Of a stretch of 64,000 nucleotides of DNA, positions 26,591 to 36,379 are shown piece after piece. Source of the DNA: Candidatus Gastranaerophilales bacterium. Its GTDB lineage: Bacteria; Cyanobacteriota; Vampirovibrionia; Gastranaerophilales; Gastranaerophilaceae. The stretch is from NCBI GenBank assembly GCA_947587615.1, contig CANPYC010000006.1:1-64000 (forward strand), read 5' to 3'. Every line of letters starts with the position of its first letter. The first letter of the stretch is position 1. The notes under the pieces are model-generated. The model saw only the letters and a program-made list of their open reading frames with translations. It did no database searches and was not told the DNA's origin. The translations under genes and the position numbers were made by a program.

Positions 26591-28561
26591 TTATCCCAAC
26601 GCTACTACACCCGCTAAGGCAAGAACCAAGAAAATCAAACCATACATAATATAGCTTTGAATATTTCCGTTTTGAATTTTTTCAAATCCCGTTAAGAATT
26701 TTTCAATAGCGCTTATTACAGGCTGCAAGAAATATGCTTCTTCAACATCTTCCATGTGAAGCGAGTAATGGGCTTCCCCTTCAAACACTGCTTTTGGTTT
26801 TTTAATATCTGCAACCCTTTTAAATAGAGGAGTTAGAGTACTAATAAAAGGAGAAGCATAACTTGAAGCGCTATATTGCATATAAGGATTAGCTCTGTTA
26901 TAGCCACAGCCCCATGTTACGTGATTTTCAACATTTTTATAAATTTTAGATTTAAGAATATGTAAAAATACAATTGCAATTAACAAACCTAAGCTTACAA
27001 AAGATATTATCTGCATTAAATTTGTAATGTTGCTATAATCGCCGATTTCAACAAATATTGAAGCAGGTTTTGTTAAAACATCAAAAACAACTTCGGGGAA
27101 TATTCCAACAAATGTAATAAATAACCCTAAAATTGCCATAGGAAGAATAAATACGCTTGAATTATCTTCTTTAACCTTACTTGCGTTTTCACTTCTTGCT
27201 TCACCGAGGAAGATTATACTAAACGCTTTTGTAAAGCATAAAATTGCCATTGTGCCGACTAAAGCAAGTCCCGCAAGCGCTAAAATCATTGCAATAAATA
27301 CTATAAAATGATTAATCGTTAAACCTTTTAACATGCCGAAGTAAATTAAAAATTCGCTTATAAAACCGTTAAAAGGAGGTAAACCACAGATTGCAATCGA
27401 ACCTAGCAAAAAGAGCGCACCTGTTTTGGGCATTGATTTTAATAAACCGCCCAATATTTCAATATCTCTTGTATGGGTTTTAACATAAACGGAACCTGCC
27501 GCTAAGAATAAGAGTTCTTTAAATATAGAGTGGTTTAAAACGTGCAATATACCGCCCGTAAAACCTAGAACGGCAACGGGAGTGCAGTTATAAGTTAAAC
27601 CAATCATACCAACCCCGATACCCATTCCGATTATACCGATATTTTCAATACTATGATAAGCCAAAAGTCTTTTTAAATCATGCTGGCAAATTGCATATAA
27701 CACTCCATATAGAGCAGATATTGTTGATATTATAAGAACAAAAAAGCCTAATTTAGCGCTTGGTGTTCCTATTATATCAAGTGTTCTTAAAATTCCATAG
27801 ATACCTGTTTTAATCATAACACCCGACATTATACCCGATACATGGCTCGGTGCTGCGGGGTGAGCGTCAGGCAGCCAGTTATGAAAAGGTGTGAACCCTG
27901 CTTTTATACCAAAACCAATAAATGCCAAAATAAAAACAATATCGGCTATATAATTATCATTTGCTAAAACTGCCTTAAAGTGCGCAAAATCAAAGCTTGA
28001 AGTGTTAATTGTTAACAATACAAATGCTGCAATGATAAATACAACACTAACATGCATATAAACAAGATATTTTATACCCGATTTTATAACTTCAGCTTTT
28101 TCATGTTCAAAAATAACAAGGAAAAATGAAGATAAGCTCATTAATTCCCAAACAATTAAAAACGTCAGCGCATTTTGAACGGTTACAACCAAAAGCATTG
28201 AAGCTAAAAGCATTGGAAGAAAAATGCAGTGAGCACTTAAATCTTTTCCTTTTTCAATATAAGGTTTTAAATATCCGTTAGAGTAAATTACCCCTAAGGT
28301 TGACATAACGGAAATTACAACAACAAAAAATGCGCTTAAATTATCAAGCACAAATCTTACGTTTGGAAAAATTGTTCCAAAGTGAAGCGTGTATTCATAA
28401 TTACCGACAAATAAAGCGCTAAGTGCACTGAAGAGGGCAAAAATTGAACCTACAAGAGCGCCCAGCGTCACAAGTTTTAATTTTATTGATTGATTTTTGA
28501 CAAATAAACTCAAAAATGCGCCAAAAACCAATATAACAATTCCGATGAAAAAATTTTCCAT
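26591..28561 (-). CDS. HyfB/NuoL-like proton-pumping membrane subunit
   Basis: GFGIKAGFTPFHNWLPDAHPAAPSHVSGIMSGVMIKTGIYG; ~656 aa polytopic. Confidence 0.9.
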   Translation of the reverse strand: MENFFIGIVILVFGAFLSLFVKNQSIKLKLVTLGALVGSIFALFSALSALFVGNYEYTLHFGTIFPNVRFVLDNLSAFFVVVISVMSTLGVIYSNGYLKPYIEKGKDLSAHCIFLPMLLASMLLVVTVQNALTFLIVWELMSLSSFFLVIFEHEKAEVIKSGIKYLVYMHVSVVFIIAAFVLLTINTSSFDFAHFKAVLANDNYIADIVFILAFIGFGIKAGFTPFHNWLPDAHPAAPSHVSGIMSGVMIKTGIYGILRTLDIIGTPSAKLGFFVLIISTISALYGVLYAICQHDLKRLLAYHSIENIGIIGMGIGVGMIGLTYNCTPVAVLGFTGGILHVLNHSIFKELLFLAAGSVYVKTHTRDIEILGGLLKSMPKTGALFLLGSIAICGLPPFNGFISEFLIYFGMLKGLTINHFIVFIAMILALAGLALVGTMAILCFTKAFSIIFLGEARSENASKVKEDNSSVFILPMAILGLFITFVGIFPEVVFDVLTKPASIFVEIGDYSNITNLMQIISFVSLGLLIAIVFLHILKSKIYKNVENHVTWGCGYNRANPYMQYSASSYASPFISTLTPLFKRVADIKKPKAVFEGEAHYSLHMEDVEEAYFLQPVISAIEKFLTGFEKIQNGNIQSYIMYGLIFLVLALAGVVALG

Positions 28562-28743
28562 ATTTCCTCTTTTGTTAATGTATCAGCTACGAATTTTATT
28601 TTGTATCAAAGAAAAAGCATAATCAAGCATTAAGAAAAATTATTTTTTTCAATATACGGGTTTTTAAAATCATAATTTGTATAATTTGTTAAAAACTGCT
28701 CAAAAATACCCTTAAAAAGCTTGTAGCTGTTGAATATTAGGAA

Positions 28744-28911
28744 TTTTCCCGCTCGGTAAATTTTTGGTATTTTTGGAGTGATTTTTGATGAAATTTTCCC
28801 GCTCGGTAAATTTTTGGTATTTTTGGGGTGATTTTTGATGAAATTTTCCCGCTCGGTAAATTTTTGGTATTTTTGGGGTGATTTTTGATGAAATTTTCCC
28901 GCTCGGTAAAA
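28744..28911. repeat. 50-bp tandem repeat array upstream of hipBA
   Basis: ATTTTCCCGCTCGGTAAA begins at period-50 positions (gctcggtaaa at 28751, 28801, 28851, 28901); intervening TTTTTGGTATTTTTGGGGTGATTTTTGATGAA nearly identical. Confidence 0.95.
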
Positions 28912-28914
28912 AAA

Positions 28915-28943
28915 TTGATTTTTAGTAAAAATTTTAGTATTAT
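28915..28943 (+). promoter_or_regulatory. Putative sigma70-type promoter of hipBA
   Basis: TTGATT (28915-28920), 17-nt spacer, TATTAT (28938-28943), abutting the last repeat copy. Confidence 0.6.
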
Positions 28944-28964
28944 TTTACCTAGAAGGAAATTTTT

Positions 28965-29168
28965 ATGCAGATTGAGAACACGGACGACCTTGCAAATTTA
29001 ATTAAAACAACAAGAAAAAAGCTTAAAATAACTCAAAGCGAGCTTGCTCTTGTTTCTAATCTTGGTGTAAGGTTTATTGTTGATCTTGAAAAAGGCAAGA
29101 AAACCGCTCAAATAGGTAAAATTTTAGAAGTCTGCAATAAATTAGGCTTAAAAATTGAAATAGGTTAA
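28965..29168 (+). CDS. hipB: HipB-like XRE/HTH antitoxin
   Basis: 67-aa HTH (LKITQSELALVSNLGVRFIVDLEKGKKTAQIGKILEVCNKLGLKI), directly before hipA. Confidence 0.88.
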   Translation: MQIENTDDLANLIKTTRKKLKITQSELALVSNLGVRFIVDLEKGKKTAQIGKILEVCNKLGLKIEIG

Positions 29169-29183
29169 TAACTGAATTTTATA

Positions 29184-30407
29184 ATGAAAGATTGCTTAAA
29201 AGTTTATTTAAATAATAATTTTACGGGAATACTGAACAAAGACAATAAGGGCGGTTTTGAATTTTGCTATGATAAATCCGCCAAAAGGCAATTATCCCTA
29301 AGTTTACCCTTAAAAGAAACAAAATATTCAAACAGTGAATGCAGAGGCTTTTTTAACGGACTTTTGCCCGAAAGTGAAGGAGTGAGAATATCTATCGGGA
29401 AAAAATACGGAATTAATCCTAAAAATGATTTTTCAATCCTTAAAGCAATCGGGTATGATTGCGCAGGGGCGGTTGCTTTTTTGGATGATGACAAAGTAAA
29501 TGATTTAAAAGAATATTATGACATAAAAGGAAATATACTATCTGATGACGAGTTAGAAAACAGAATCATAAACTTACCCGAAAAACCCCTTCTGTTATCA
29601 TCCGATAAAAGATTATCCTTAGCCGGTGCGCAGGATAAAACAGCGGTAATATTAATCAACAATAAAATTGCCTCCGTTGAAGACAATACCCCTACAACAC
29701 ATATTCTTAAACCTGCAATAAAAAATTATTTTGAAACAATTGAAAACGAATATATTTGTTTAACTTCAGCAAAAAAGATGGGGCTTAGAGTTCCGAATAT
29801 TCAAATCGGGAAAGCCAATAACACAAAATATTTTTTAATAGAAAGATACGATAGAATAATCACGAATAACAAAATTAAAAGACTTCATCAGGAAGATTTT
29901 TCTCAAGCCTTGAATATTCCAAGCGCTTATAAATATCAAGCGGAAGGCGGTGCAGATTTTGGGCAGTGTTTTGAAATTTTAAACAAAACAACAAAACCGA
30001 CTGTTTCAATTATGAGATTTATTGAGTTGATGATTTTTAATTATTTAATCGGAAATAACGATGCGCACGGAAAAAATTTTTCTCTTTTATATTTAGAAAA
30101 CGATGAAATCGAATTTGCCCCCGTGTATGATATTTTATGCTCTCTTGCTTATGATGATATTTCAAACAAAATGGCAATGAAAATAGGCGGCTATTATGAG
30201 CATGATTATATTCAGCTGAGGCACTTTGAAAGGCTTGCAAAAGATTGCAATATTAATTTTACTCAACTTAAAAAAGTTATCAAAAAACAATGTGATATTT
30301 TACCCGATATTGTCAAAGAAACAATTGAAGAAATAGAAAACAATATCGGAGAAAAGATTTTAAAAATTGTTTTAAAAAATTGCAAAAATTTAACTAAAGA
30401 TTTATAA
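29184..30407 (+). CDS. hipA: HipA-like serine/threonine kinase toxin
   Basis: GFFNGLLPE, LSLAGAQDKTAV, FNYLIGNNDAHGKNFSLL, APVYDI motifs. Confidence 0.95.
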   Translation: MKDCLKVYLNNNFTGILNKDNKGGFEFCYDKSAKRQLSLSLPLKETKYSNSECRGFFNGLLPESEGVRISIGKKYGINPKNDFSILKAIGYDCAGAVAFLDDDKVNDLKEYYDIKGNILSDDELENRIINLPEKPLLLSSDKRLSLAGAQDKTAVILINNKIASVEDNTPTTHILKPAIKNYFETIENEYICLTSAKKMGLRVPNIQIGKANNTKYFLIERYDRIITNNKIKRLHQEDFSQALNIPSAYKYQAEGGADFGQCFEILNKTTKPTVSIMRFIELMIFNYLIGNNDAHGKNFSLLYLENDEIEFAPVYDILCSLAYDDISNKMAMKIGGYYEHDYIQLRHFERLAKDCNINFTQLKKVIKKQCDILPDIVKETIEEIENNIGEKILKIVLKNCKNLTKDL

Positions 30408-30426
30408 CAAGATATATTTATAATTT

Positions 30427-30452
30427 AAAAACCTGTTAATCAACAGGTTTTT
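30427..30452. terminator. Bidirectional intrinsic terminator between convergent hipA and pseudopilin gene
   Basis: AAAAACCTGTT-AATC-AACAGGTTTTT, 11-bp perfect stem with flanking A/T tracts. Confidence 0.85.
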
Positions 30453-30484
30453 AAATATATTTTGTATTTAATTTCAAGTTTAAA

Positions 30485-31159
30485 TCAATCACGTTGAAAT
30501 ACTGCACGTTGAGCCACAATTCCAAACGGATAAGCGTTTTTATCCGTTACAACAATCGGGAATACATCAAGTATTCTTGATTTTGATAATACATCAGGAA
30601 TCTTATAACCTTCTTCGCTCTTTCTGTCGGGATTGGGGTTTGGTTTTCTTTCACCGTTAACATCAACGATAACTAAACAGGGGATATTGTGTTCTTTACC
30701 TGTTTCATCCTGTACAGCTTTATCGTATGTGGCACAGCCATGGCTTACAAACGTTCCTACACCACCCGATAAGGTTGTAGGTTCAGCATAGTGCGGAAAT
30801 TCATATCTCATACCGTCAGCCGTAAAAAAGGCATAGTTTGATTTTCCGCCTAAAGTATAAGATGTTGATGTAGATATTACATTCATTCTGTTTTTGAACA
30901 TGCTAAAAAGGCTGTCTTCACTTTCCTGATCGTTAACTGTTTCAATAGGTCCGTAACCGTCAAGAGCAATATTAAGTTCAATTACCTGATTAATTGATGA
31001 CAAAGCTTTTTTTAAAGCCGTCTTATACTCATGTTGTTCCGTGCTTGAAATTACAGCAGGTATAGTTAAAGAAGCAATTAAACCAATAATTATGAGTGTA
31101 ATCAATGCCTCCGCTAATGTAAACGCTCTAAAACTTTTTATTATTTGTTTACTAATCAT
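30485..31159 (-). CDS. Type IV pilin/pseudopilin-like protein with prepilin N-terminus
   Basis: FRAFTLAEALITLIIIGLIASLTIPAV class III signal/N-methylation motif. Confidence 0.85.
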   Translation of the reverse strand: MISKQIIKSFRAFTLAEALITLIIIGLIASLTIPAVISSTEQHEYKTALKKALSSINQVIELNIALDGYGPIETVNDQESEDSLFSMFKNRMNVISTSTSYTLGGKSNYAFFTADGMRYEFPHYAEPTTLSGGVGTFVSHGCATYDKAVQDETGKEHNIPCLVIVDVNGERKPNPNPDRKSEEGYKIPDVLSKSRILDVFPIVVTDKNAYPFGIVAQRAVFQRD

Positions 31160-31226
31160 AATTTTCCACCTTTATTTGAGTTTAGTTTATTTATTTCTTT
31201 TTGTCAATATTTTAATCGGCTTATTT

Positions 31227-32075
31227 TCAATTCAGCAAAAATTCTTCTAGGGCTGCAATTTTCATAACTTTTGCGTCGGGTTTTTTCCCGCAGTATATTT
31301 CACAAGCCCTCTGTGCTTGATATACAAGCATATCAAGACCGCAAACATATTTTTTATTGTATCGTATTGCTTTTGAAATTAATGCCGTTCTAAGAGGATT
31401 ATAGACAATATCGTAAACAATTGCGTCATCTTTTAAGCTTTCAATGTTTTTATCATCAACGGGGGACAAATCCTGTTCAAAATTTTTCATTCCGAGAGGT
31501 GTTGTATTAACTAAAATATCAACATCCGATAAACCGTTCATACACGTTGTTTGAATTGCATTAATTTTAACCTTATCAAACCTTGCTCTTAAAGTATCCA
31601 TTGTGTCTTTAGAGCTTATCGCATTTCTTGTATAAAAATCTATTTGGGCTATTCCTTTGGTATATAAGCCCGCACAAATCGCCCTTGCAGCCCCTCCTGT
31701 TCCGACAACGGCAGCTTTTTTACCTTTCAGATTAACATTTTTAATTGCTTCGACAAAACCCCAAACGTCCGTATTATAACCCGACAAAGTTGAATTTTCT
31801 TCAATTTTTACCGTATTAACGGAGCCTGTCATATTAACAAATTCATCATACTTTGATAAAAACAAAGTTAAAGGAACTTTATGAGGAATTGTGACATTAA
31901 AGCCAAAATATTTTTCTTTTTTTAAAATTTTAATTTGATTAACCAAGTCCTCGCTTTTTGTTGGCAGTATTTCATAACTTCCTTCAAGTCCTAAATCATT
32001 AAATGCTGCTTTATACAATACGGGACTTAATGAATGACCTAAAGGATAACCAATTAGCGCTAATTTATAGAACAT
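31227..32075 (-). CDS. aroE: Shikimate dehydrogenase
   Basis: GYPLGHSLSP, FNVTIPHK, GTGGAARA, NTTPLGM motifs. Confidence 0.95.
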   Translation of the reverse strand: MFYKLALIGYPLGHSLSPVLYKAAFNDLGLEGSYEILPTKSEDLVNQIKILKKEKYFGFNVTIPHKVPLTLFLSKYDEFVNMTGSVNTVKIEENSTLSGYNTDVWGFVEAIKNVNLKGKKAAVVGTGGAARAICAGLYTKGIAQIDFYTRNAISSKDTMDTLRARFDKVKINAIQTTCMNGLSDVDILVNTTPLGMKNFEQDLSPVDDKNIESLKDDAIVYDIVYNPLRTALISKAIRYNKKYVCGLDMLVYQAQRACEIYCGKKPDAKVMKIAALEEFLLN

Positions 32076-34351
32076 TATTCTTCATCCATCTCTCTAGAAT
32101 ACTTGCAATTTTTATTTGAGCAGGCAATTTTATTTCCTCGCTTTAAATATTTCTTAACTAAAAGGCTTCCGCAATCGGGGCATTTTTCTCCCGTCGGTTC
32201 TGCCCAAAGAGCAAAAGAACAGTCGGGATATTTTGAACAACCCCAGAAAAATGAACCGTATCTTGATTTTCTTTTAACAAGTTCGCCATCTCTTCCCGCT
32301 TTTTCGCATTCAGGGCATTTTACCCCGGATGACTCTACAATTGAAAATCTTTTTTTGCATTTTTCATTTAAACATTGATAATATTTTCCGTAAGGCCCTG
32401 TTTTAATAACCATATCAGAACCGCATTTTTCACATTTTTTATCCGTCGCTTCATCCTGCGGGATTTCAACTTTTGCTCCATCCCCTTCCATTGGAAGCGC
32501 TGTTTTACACTCGGGATAACCCGAGCATGCTAAAAATTGCTTTCCAAAACGTGAAATCTTAACTACCATGGGTTTTCCGCAATTCGGGCAAACCTTATCC
32601 GTTTGAACATCAACCCTTTTCATATTCTTTTGAGCTTCATCCAGTGTTTTTGAAAAAGGCTGCCAGAAAGAATTTAAAAACTTAATACTGTTTTGCTTAT
32701 CTTCCGCTATGTCATCCAAACTTGCTTCCATTTGGGCGGTAAATTTATAATCCATAATATCAACAAAATATTCGTTCAACTGCTTGCAGATGGCTCTACC
32801 CAGAGGAGTTGGTTTAAGAGATTTATTTTCAATTTTCTCAACATAATTTCTCTGCTGAATTTTTGTAATAATGGGCGCATAAGTAGAGGGTCTGCCTATT
32901 CCGTATTCTTCAAGCTGTTTTACTAAAGACGCTTCAGAATATCTTGAAGGCGGTTGAGTGAAGTGTTGTTCGGGTTTTAATTCTTTTAATGTTAATTCAT
33001 CACCAACAGCTAAATCAGGGAAATTTTGAGCTTTTGTATCATCCTCATCAGCATAAACCTTAATAAACCCGTCAAAAACAATTTTTGATGAACCGAGTTT
33101 AAAAATATAATCATTTGCATTAATATCAACGCTTAAATTTTTAACTTTGGCGTTTGTCATCTGAGAAGCCATAAAGCGCTCCCAGATTAGTTTATAGAGC
33201 TTATACTGCTCATTAGTTAAATATTTTTTAATACTGTCAGGCGTCTTATCGATATATGAAGGTCTGATTGCTTCATGGGCGTCTTGAGTGTTTTGAGACT
33301 TTTTAATATAAATATTGGGAGTATTAGGGTAATAATTATCCCCGTAATTGTTTAGAATGTAGTCTTTAGCTGCTGCTTGAGCGTCATCAGATATTCTTGT
33401 TGAATCCGTTCTCATATAAGTAATTAAACCGACCGAACCATCACCTAAGTCAATACCTTCATAGAGCTTTTGCGCTATTTGCATTGTTTTTGATACACCA
33501 TAACCTAACTTTGAGCTTGCTTCTCTTTGAAGAGTTGAAGTTATAAAAGGCGCTTGGGGTTTTCTTTGAGTATCTCTTGTTGTAATTTTTGAAACAAGAT
33601 ATTTAGCTCCTTCAAGTTTTTTTAGAACTTTTTTAACATCATCTTCATTTTTAAGTTCTATTTTTTCATCTTTTGAATTAACTAAAACTCTTGATAATTC
33701 AGCGCTAAATTGGGTTTTACCTTTGTTTAAGAGAGCTTCAAGGCTCCAGTATTCCTGAGGTTTAAAAGCTTCAATTTCATCTTCTCTTTCACAGATTATT
33801 TTAAGCGCAACAGATTGAACTCTTCCGGCTGAGAGCTTATAATTTTTCATTTTTTCCCAAAGTATCGGGCTGATTTTAAAACCTACAAGCTTATCTAAAA
33901 TTTGTCTTGTTTTTTGTGCTTCAACTTTTAACATATCAATTTGATGATAGTTTGCAACAGCTTCTTTTATTGCTTTTGGGGTAATTTCATTAAAAACAAT
34001 TCTAAATATTTTATCTTCCGGAAATTTTAAACATTCTTTAACATGCCATGCAATGGCTTCTCCTTCACGGTCGGGGTCGGACGCTAAATAAACTCTATCT
34101 ACCGTTTTTGCTATTTTATTCAGCTCCGTTATTACTTTCTTTTTTTCAGGGATAACTTCAAAAGTCGGTTTAAAATTATTTTCAATATCAAACCCTAAGC
34201 CTTTTGAAGCTAAATCACGAACATGCCCCATAGAAGCCTGAATAATATAGTTACTTCCGAGAATTTTACCTATTGTTTTAGATTTTGCGGGTGATTCGAC
34301 TATTACAAGAATTTTATTATTATCAGTAGTTTTAGTGGATGTTTTTGCCAT
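32075..34351 (-). CDS. topA: DNA topoisomerase I
   Basis: VESPAKSKTIGKILG, YLASDPDREGEAIAWH, TYMRTDSTRIS; C-terminal zinc fingers. Confidence 0.97.
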   Translation of the reverse strand: MAKTSTKTTDNNKILVIVESPAKSKTIGKILGSNYIIQASMGHVRDLASKGLGFDIENNFKPTFEVIPEKKKVITELNKIAKTVDRVYLASDPDREGEAIAWHVKECLKFPEDKIFRIVFNEITPKAIKEAVANYHQIDMLKVEAQKTRQILDKLVGFKISPILWEKMKNYKLSAGRVQSVALKIICEREDEIEAFKPQEYWSLEALLNKGKTQFSAELSRVLVNSKDEKIELKNEDDVKKVLKKLEGAKYLVSKITTRDTQRKPQAPFITSTLQREASSKLGYGVSKTMQIAQKLYEGIDLGDGSVGLITYMRTDSTRISDDAQAAAKDYILNNYGDNYYPNTPNIYIKKSQNTQDAHEAIRPSYIDKTPDSIKKYLTNEQYKLYKLIWERFMASQMTNAKVKNLSVDINANDYIFKLGSSKIVFDGFIKVYADEDDTKAQNFPDLAVGDELTLKELKPEQHFTQPPSRYSEASLVKQLEEYGIGRPSTYAPIITKIQQRNYVEKIENKSLKPTPLGRAICKQLNEYFVDIMDYKFTAQMEASLDDIAEDKQNSIKFLNSFWQPFSKTLDEAQKNMKRVDVQTDKVCPNCGKPMVVKISRFGKQFLACSGYPECKTALPMEGDGAKVEIPQDEATDKKCEKCGSDMVIKTGPYGKYYQCLNEKCKKRFSIVESSGVKCPECEKAGRDGELVKRKSRYGSFFWGCSKYPDCSFALWAEPTGEKCPDCGSLLVKKYLKRGNKIACSNKNCKYSREMDEE

Positions 34352-34358
34352 AATTAAC

Positions 34359-35456
34359 CTATTTTAAGATATAATATTTATTGTTCATTTGTTTAATTAA
34401 ACCTTTTAATTCAAGCTCTGTCAAGGTGGTCATAATATCAACCGTATTTTGTTTTGAAATAAGAGCTATTTCATCAAAAGTTTTAGCTTCCATAGATATT
34501 ATATCTAAAATATTTTTTTGTATATCATTTAATTCTAAATTATAATCTTCAACAGATTGCATACTTTCCCAGCCAAGTTGCTCCAGTAAATCTGAAGCCT
34601 TTGAAACAATACCCGCCCCGTTTTTTATAAGATTATAAATTCCTGAAGTATTCGGATTCATAATATTACCCGGTATGCACATTAATTCTCTGTTATAATC
34701 AAGCGTTAAATTAGCACTAATCATTGCACCCGACTTTATTTGAGCTTCCGCAACAAGCGTTCCTTTTGACATGCCTGTTATAATTCTGTTTCTTTGAGGA
34801 AAATGATAGTTCACGGGTTGAACCTTTAAGGGATATTCACTGAAAATCAAACCGTTATTTTGAACAATATCAAAATACAGCTTCTTATTTGAATAAGGAT
34901 AGATAATATCTAATCCCGAGGCAATAACCCCAATTGTCGTTAAATTATTTTTAAGTGCGCTGATATGCGCCTGAGCGTCAATTCCGTAGGCTAAACCCGA
35001 AACAATAACAATTTTAGAATTATTCAAACCCGATATTATATTATCAAGAGCAATTTTAGCTTCATTTGTTGCTTTTCTTGAACCTACAACAGCTAAAGTA
35101 TAATCATAAGAAATTTTTTCAATATCTCCAAGATAATATAAAGCCAAAGGAAAATCGGGAATTTCTTTTAAAAGGGGAGGATATTTTTCATCTTCATAGG
35201 TTATAATATTAACTCTTTCATCCAAAAAAGCGTTTTTATAACACAAATCTACATCAATTTTATCTCTTTTATCAACATAAGTTCTTGGAATATTTATATC
35301 GAGCTTTTCACACATTTTTTGAATTTCTGTTTCATCTGCCAAAAAAGCATGCTTAATATCATAATCAAAATATTCAAAAATTTGCGACTTAAACAAAGGG
35401 TTAACAAAAAGATAACTGAAAGCAGAGTAATATTTTATTTTTTCTATATCTTTCAT
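34359..35456 (-). CDS. dprA: DNA processing protein DprA
   Basis: VGSRKAT, VSGLAYGIDAQAH, FPQRNRIITGMS motifs. Confidence 0.95.
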   Translation of the reverse strand: MKDIEKIKYYSAFSYLFVNPLFKSQIFEYFDYDIKHAFLADETEIQKMCEKLDINIPRTYVDKRDKIDVDLCYKNAFLDERVNIITYEDEKYPPLLKEIPDFPLALYYLGDIEKISYDYTLAVVGSRKATNEAKIALDNIISGLNNSKIVIVSGLAYGIDAQAHISALKNNLTTIGVIASGLDIIYPYSNKKLYFDIVQNNGLIFSEYPLKVQPVNYHFPQRNRIITGMSKGTLVAEAQIKSGAMISANLTLDYNRELMCIPGNIMNPNTSGIYNLIKNGAGIVSKASDLLEQLGWESMQSVEDYNLELNDIQKNILDIISMEAKTFDEIALISKQNTVDIMTTLTELELKGLIKQMNNKYYILK

Positions 35457-36379
35457 TTGTTTTTAAGCCTCAAATATTCCTGATTAACGGAACTTAAATC
35501 AAAAGTTAAAGTATTCTTATTTTCAAGTGCTAAAGCTAAATAATCAACTCTTGCTTTATTATCTGATTTTAATTCAAAAATTCTTGATAATAAATAATAA
35601 ACATCCCCGTTTTTAGAATTTTTTTCCAGAGCATTTAATATTTTTTGCGCTTCATTAATTTTATTTTTACTAATCAGAATTTGAATTAAAAGTTTTATTG
35701 CTTCCCAGTCTTTAGTATTCTTTTCAATTGTTTTTTTAAGCATTAAAATAGCGTCATCACTTCGATTTAACTCCCAGTATATTTGAGCAATATTAAAATA
35801 TGCCCATGCGTAATCAGGAGATAACTCCAAAACTTTTCTATATTCTAAAAGGGCAAAATCATACTGTTTTGTTTTTTTATATTCATTTGCAAGATTAAAA
35901 TGTGCAAAATAGTCGCTATAATTATATTCAATAGCTTTTTTATAACATTTAATCGCCATATCTGAATTATTTTCCTTGGAATATAATACTCCTATGGAAA
36001 AAAAAGCGTTAGCGTCCTCGTTTTTATAAAATATTACTTTTTTAAAGTTTTCCATCGCAGCTGTACTATCGCCAAGGGTTTCATAAACAAGCGCAAGGTT
36101 ATACAAAAAATCAGGCTCTTGGGGCTTTAATTCAACGGCTTTTTCATAAGCATTAAGAGCAAGTTTATAATTTTTCAGCTTCTCGTAGCATATTCCCAAG
36201 TTAAAGTATAAATCAGCGTCCGAAGGAAAAACCTTCAACAAATATTTAATATGAAAAAGAGCAGTATCTTCAAAACCAAAATCAAGGCACTGCATTATAA
36301 GCTCGCGCCTTGCTTGAAAATTATTCGGATTTAGTTTAATTGCCGTTTGAAGATTTTCAAATCTTTCAGTTTCGTTCAT
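35453..36379 (-). CDS. Tetratricopeptide repeat protein
   Basis: Multiple TPR units (e.g. ADLYFNLGICYEKLKNYKLALNAYEKAVELKP). Confidence 0.92.
   Translation of the reverse strand: MNETERFENLQTAIKLNPNNFQARRELIMQCLDFGFEDTALFHIKYLLKVFPSDADLYFNLGICYEKLKNYKLALNAYEKAVELKPQEPDFLYNLALVYETLGDSTAAMENFKKVIFYKNEDANAFFSIGVLYSKENNSDMAIKCYKKAIEYNYSDYFAHFNLANEYKKTKQYDFALLEYRKVLELSPDYAWAYFNIAQIYWELNRSDDAILMLKKTIEKNTKDWEAIKLLIQILISKNKINEAQKILNALEKNSKNGDVYYLLSRIFELKSDNKARVDYLALALENKNTLTFDLSSVNQEYLRLKNK

Noticed and set aside
22097-28561. Functional H2-evolving [NiFe] hydrogenase
   Set aside because: The large subunit lacks CxxC at both NiFe-binding motifs; called a hydrogenase-related complex instead.
22097-28561. 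Respiratory complex I (nuo) operon
   Set aside because: Gene content and order (HyfB-, HyfC-, HyfE-, HyfF-, HyfG-, HyfI-like) match group-4 hydrogenases; nuoA, nuoJ and NADH-module genes are missing.
28744-28911. 50-bp tandem array as a CRISPR
   Set aside because: Units are contiguous and nearly identical throughout, with no unique spacers, and no cas genes are present.
28744-28911. Type III toxin-antitoxin RNA repeats (ToxI-like)
   Set aside because: The adjacent toxin is clearly HipA with a protein antitoxin HipB, and the best promoter lies downstream of the repeats, so they are probably not in the hipBA transcript.
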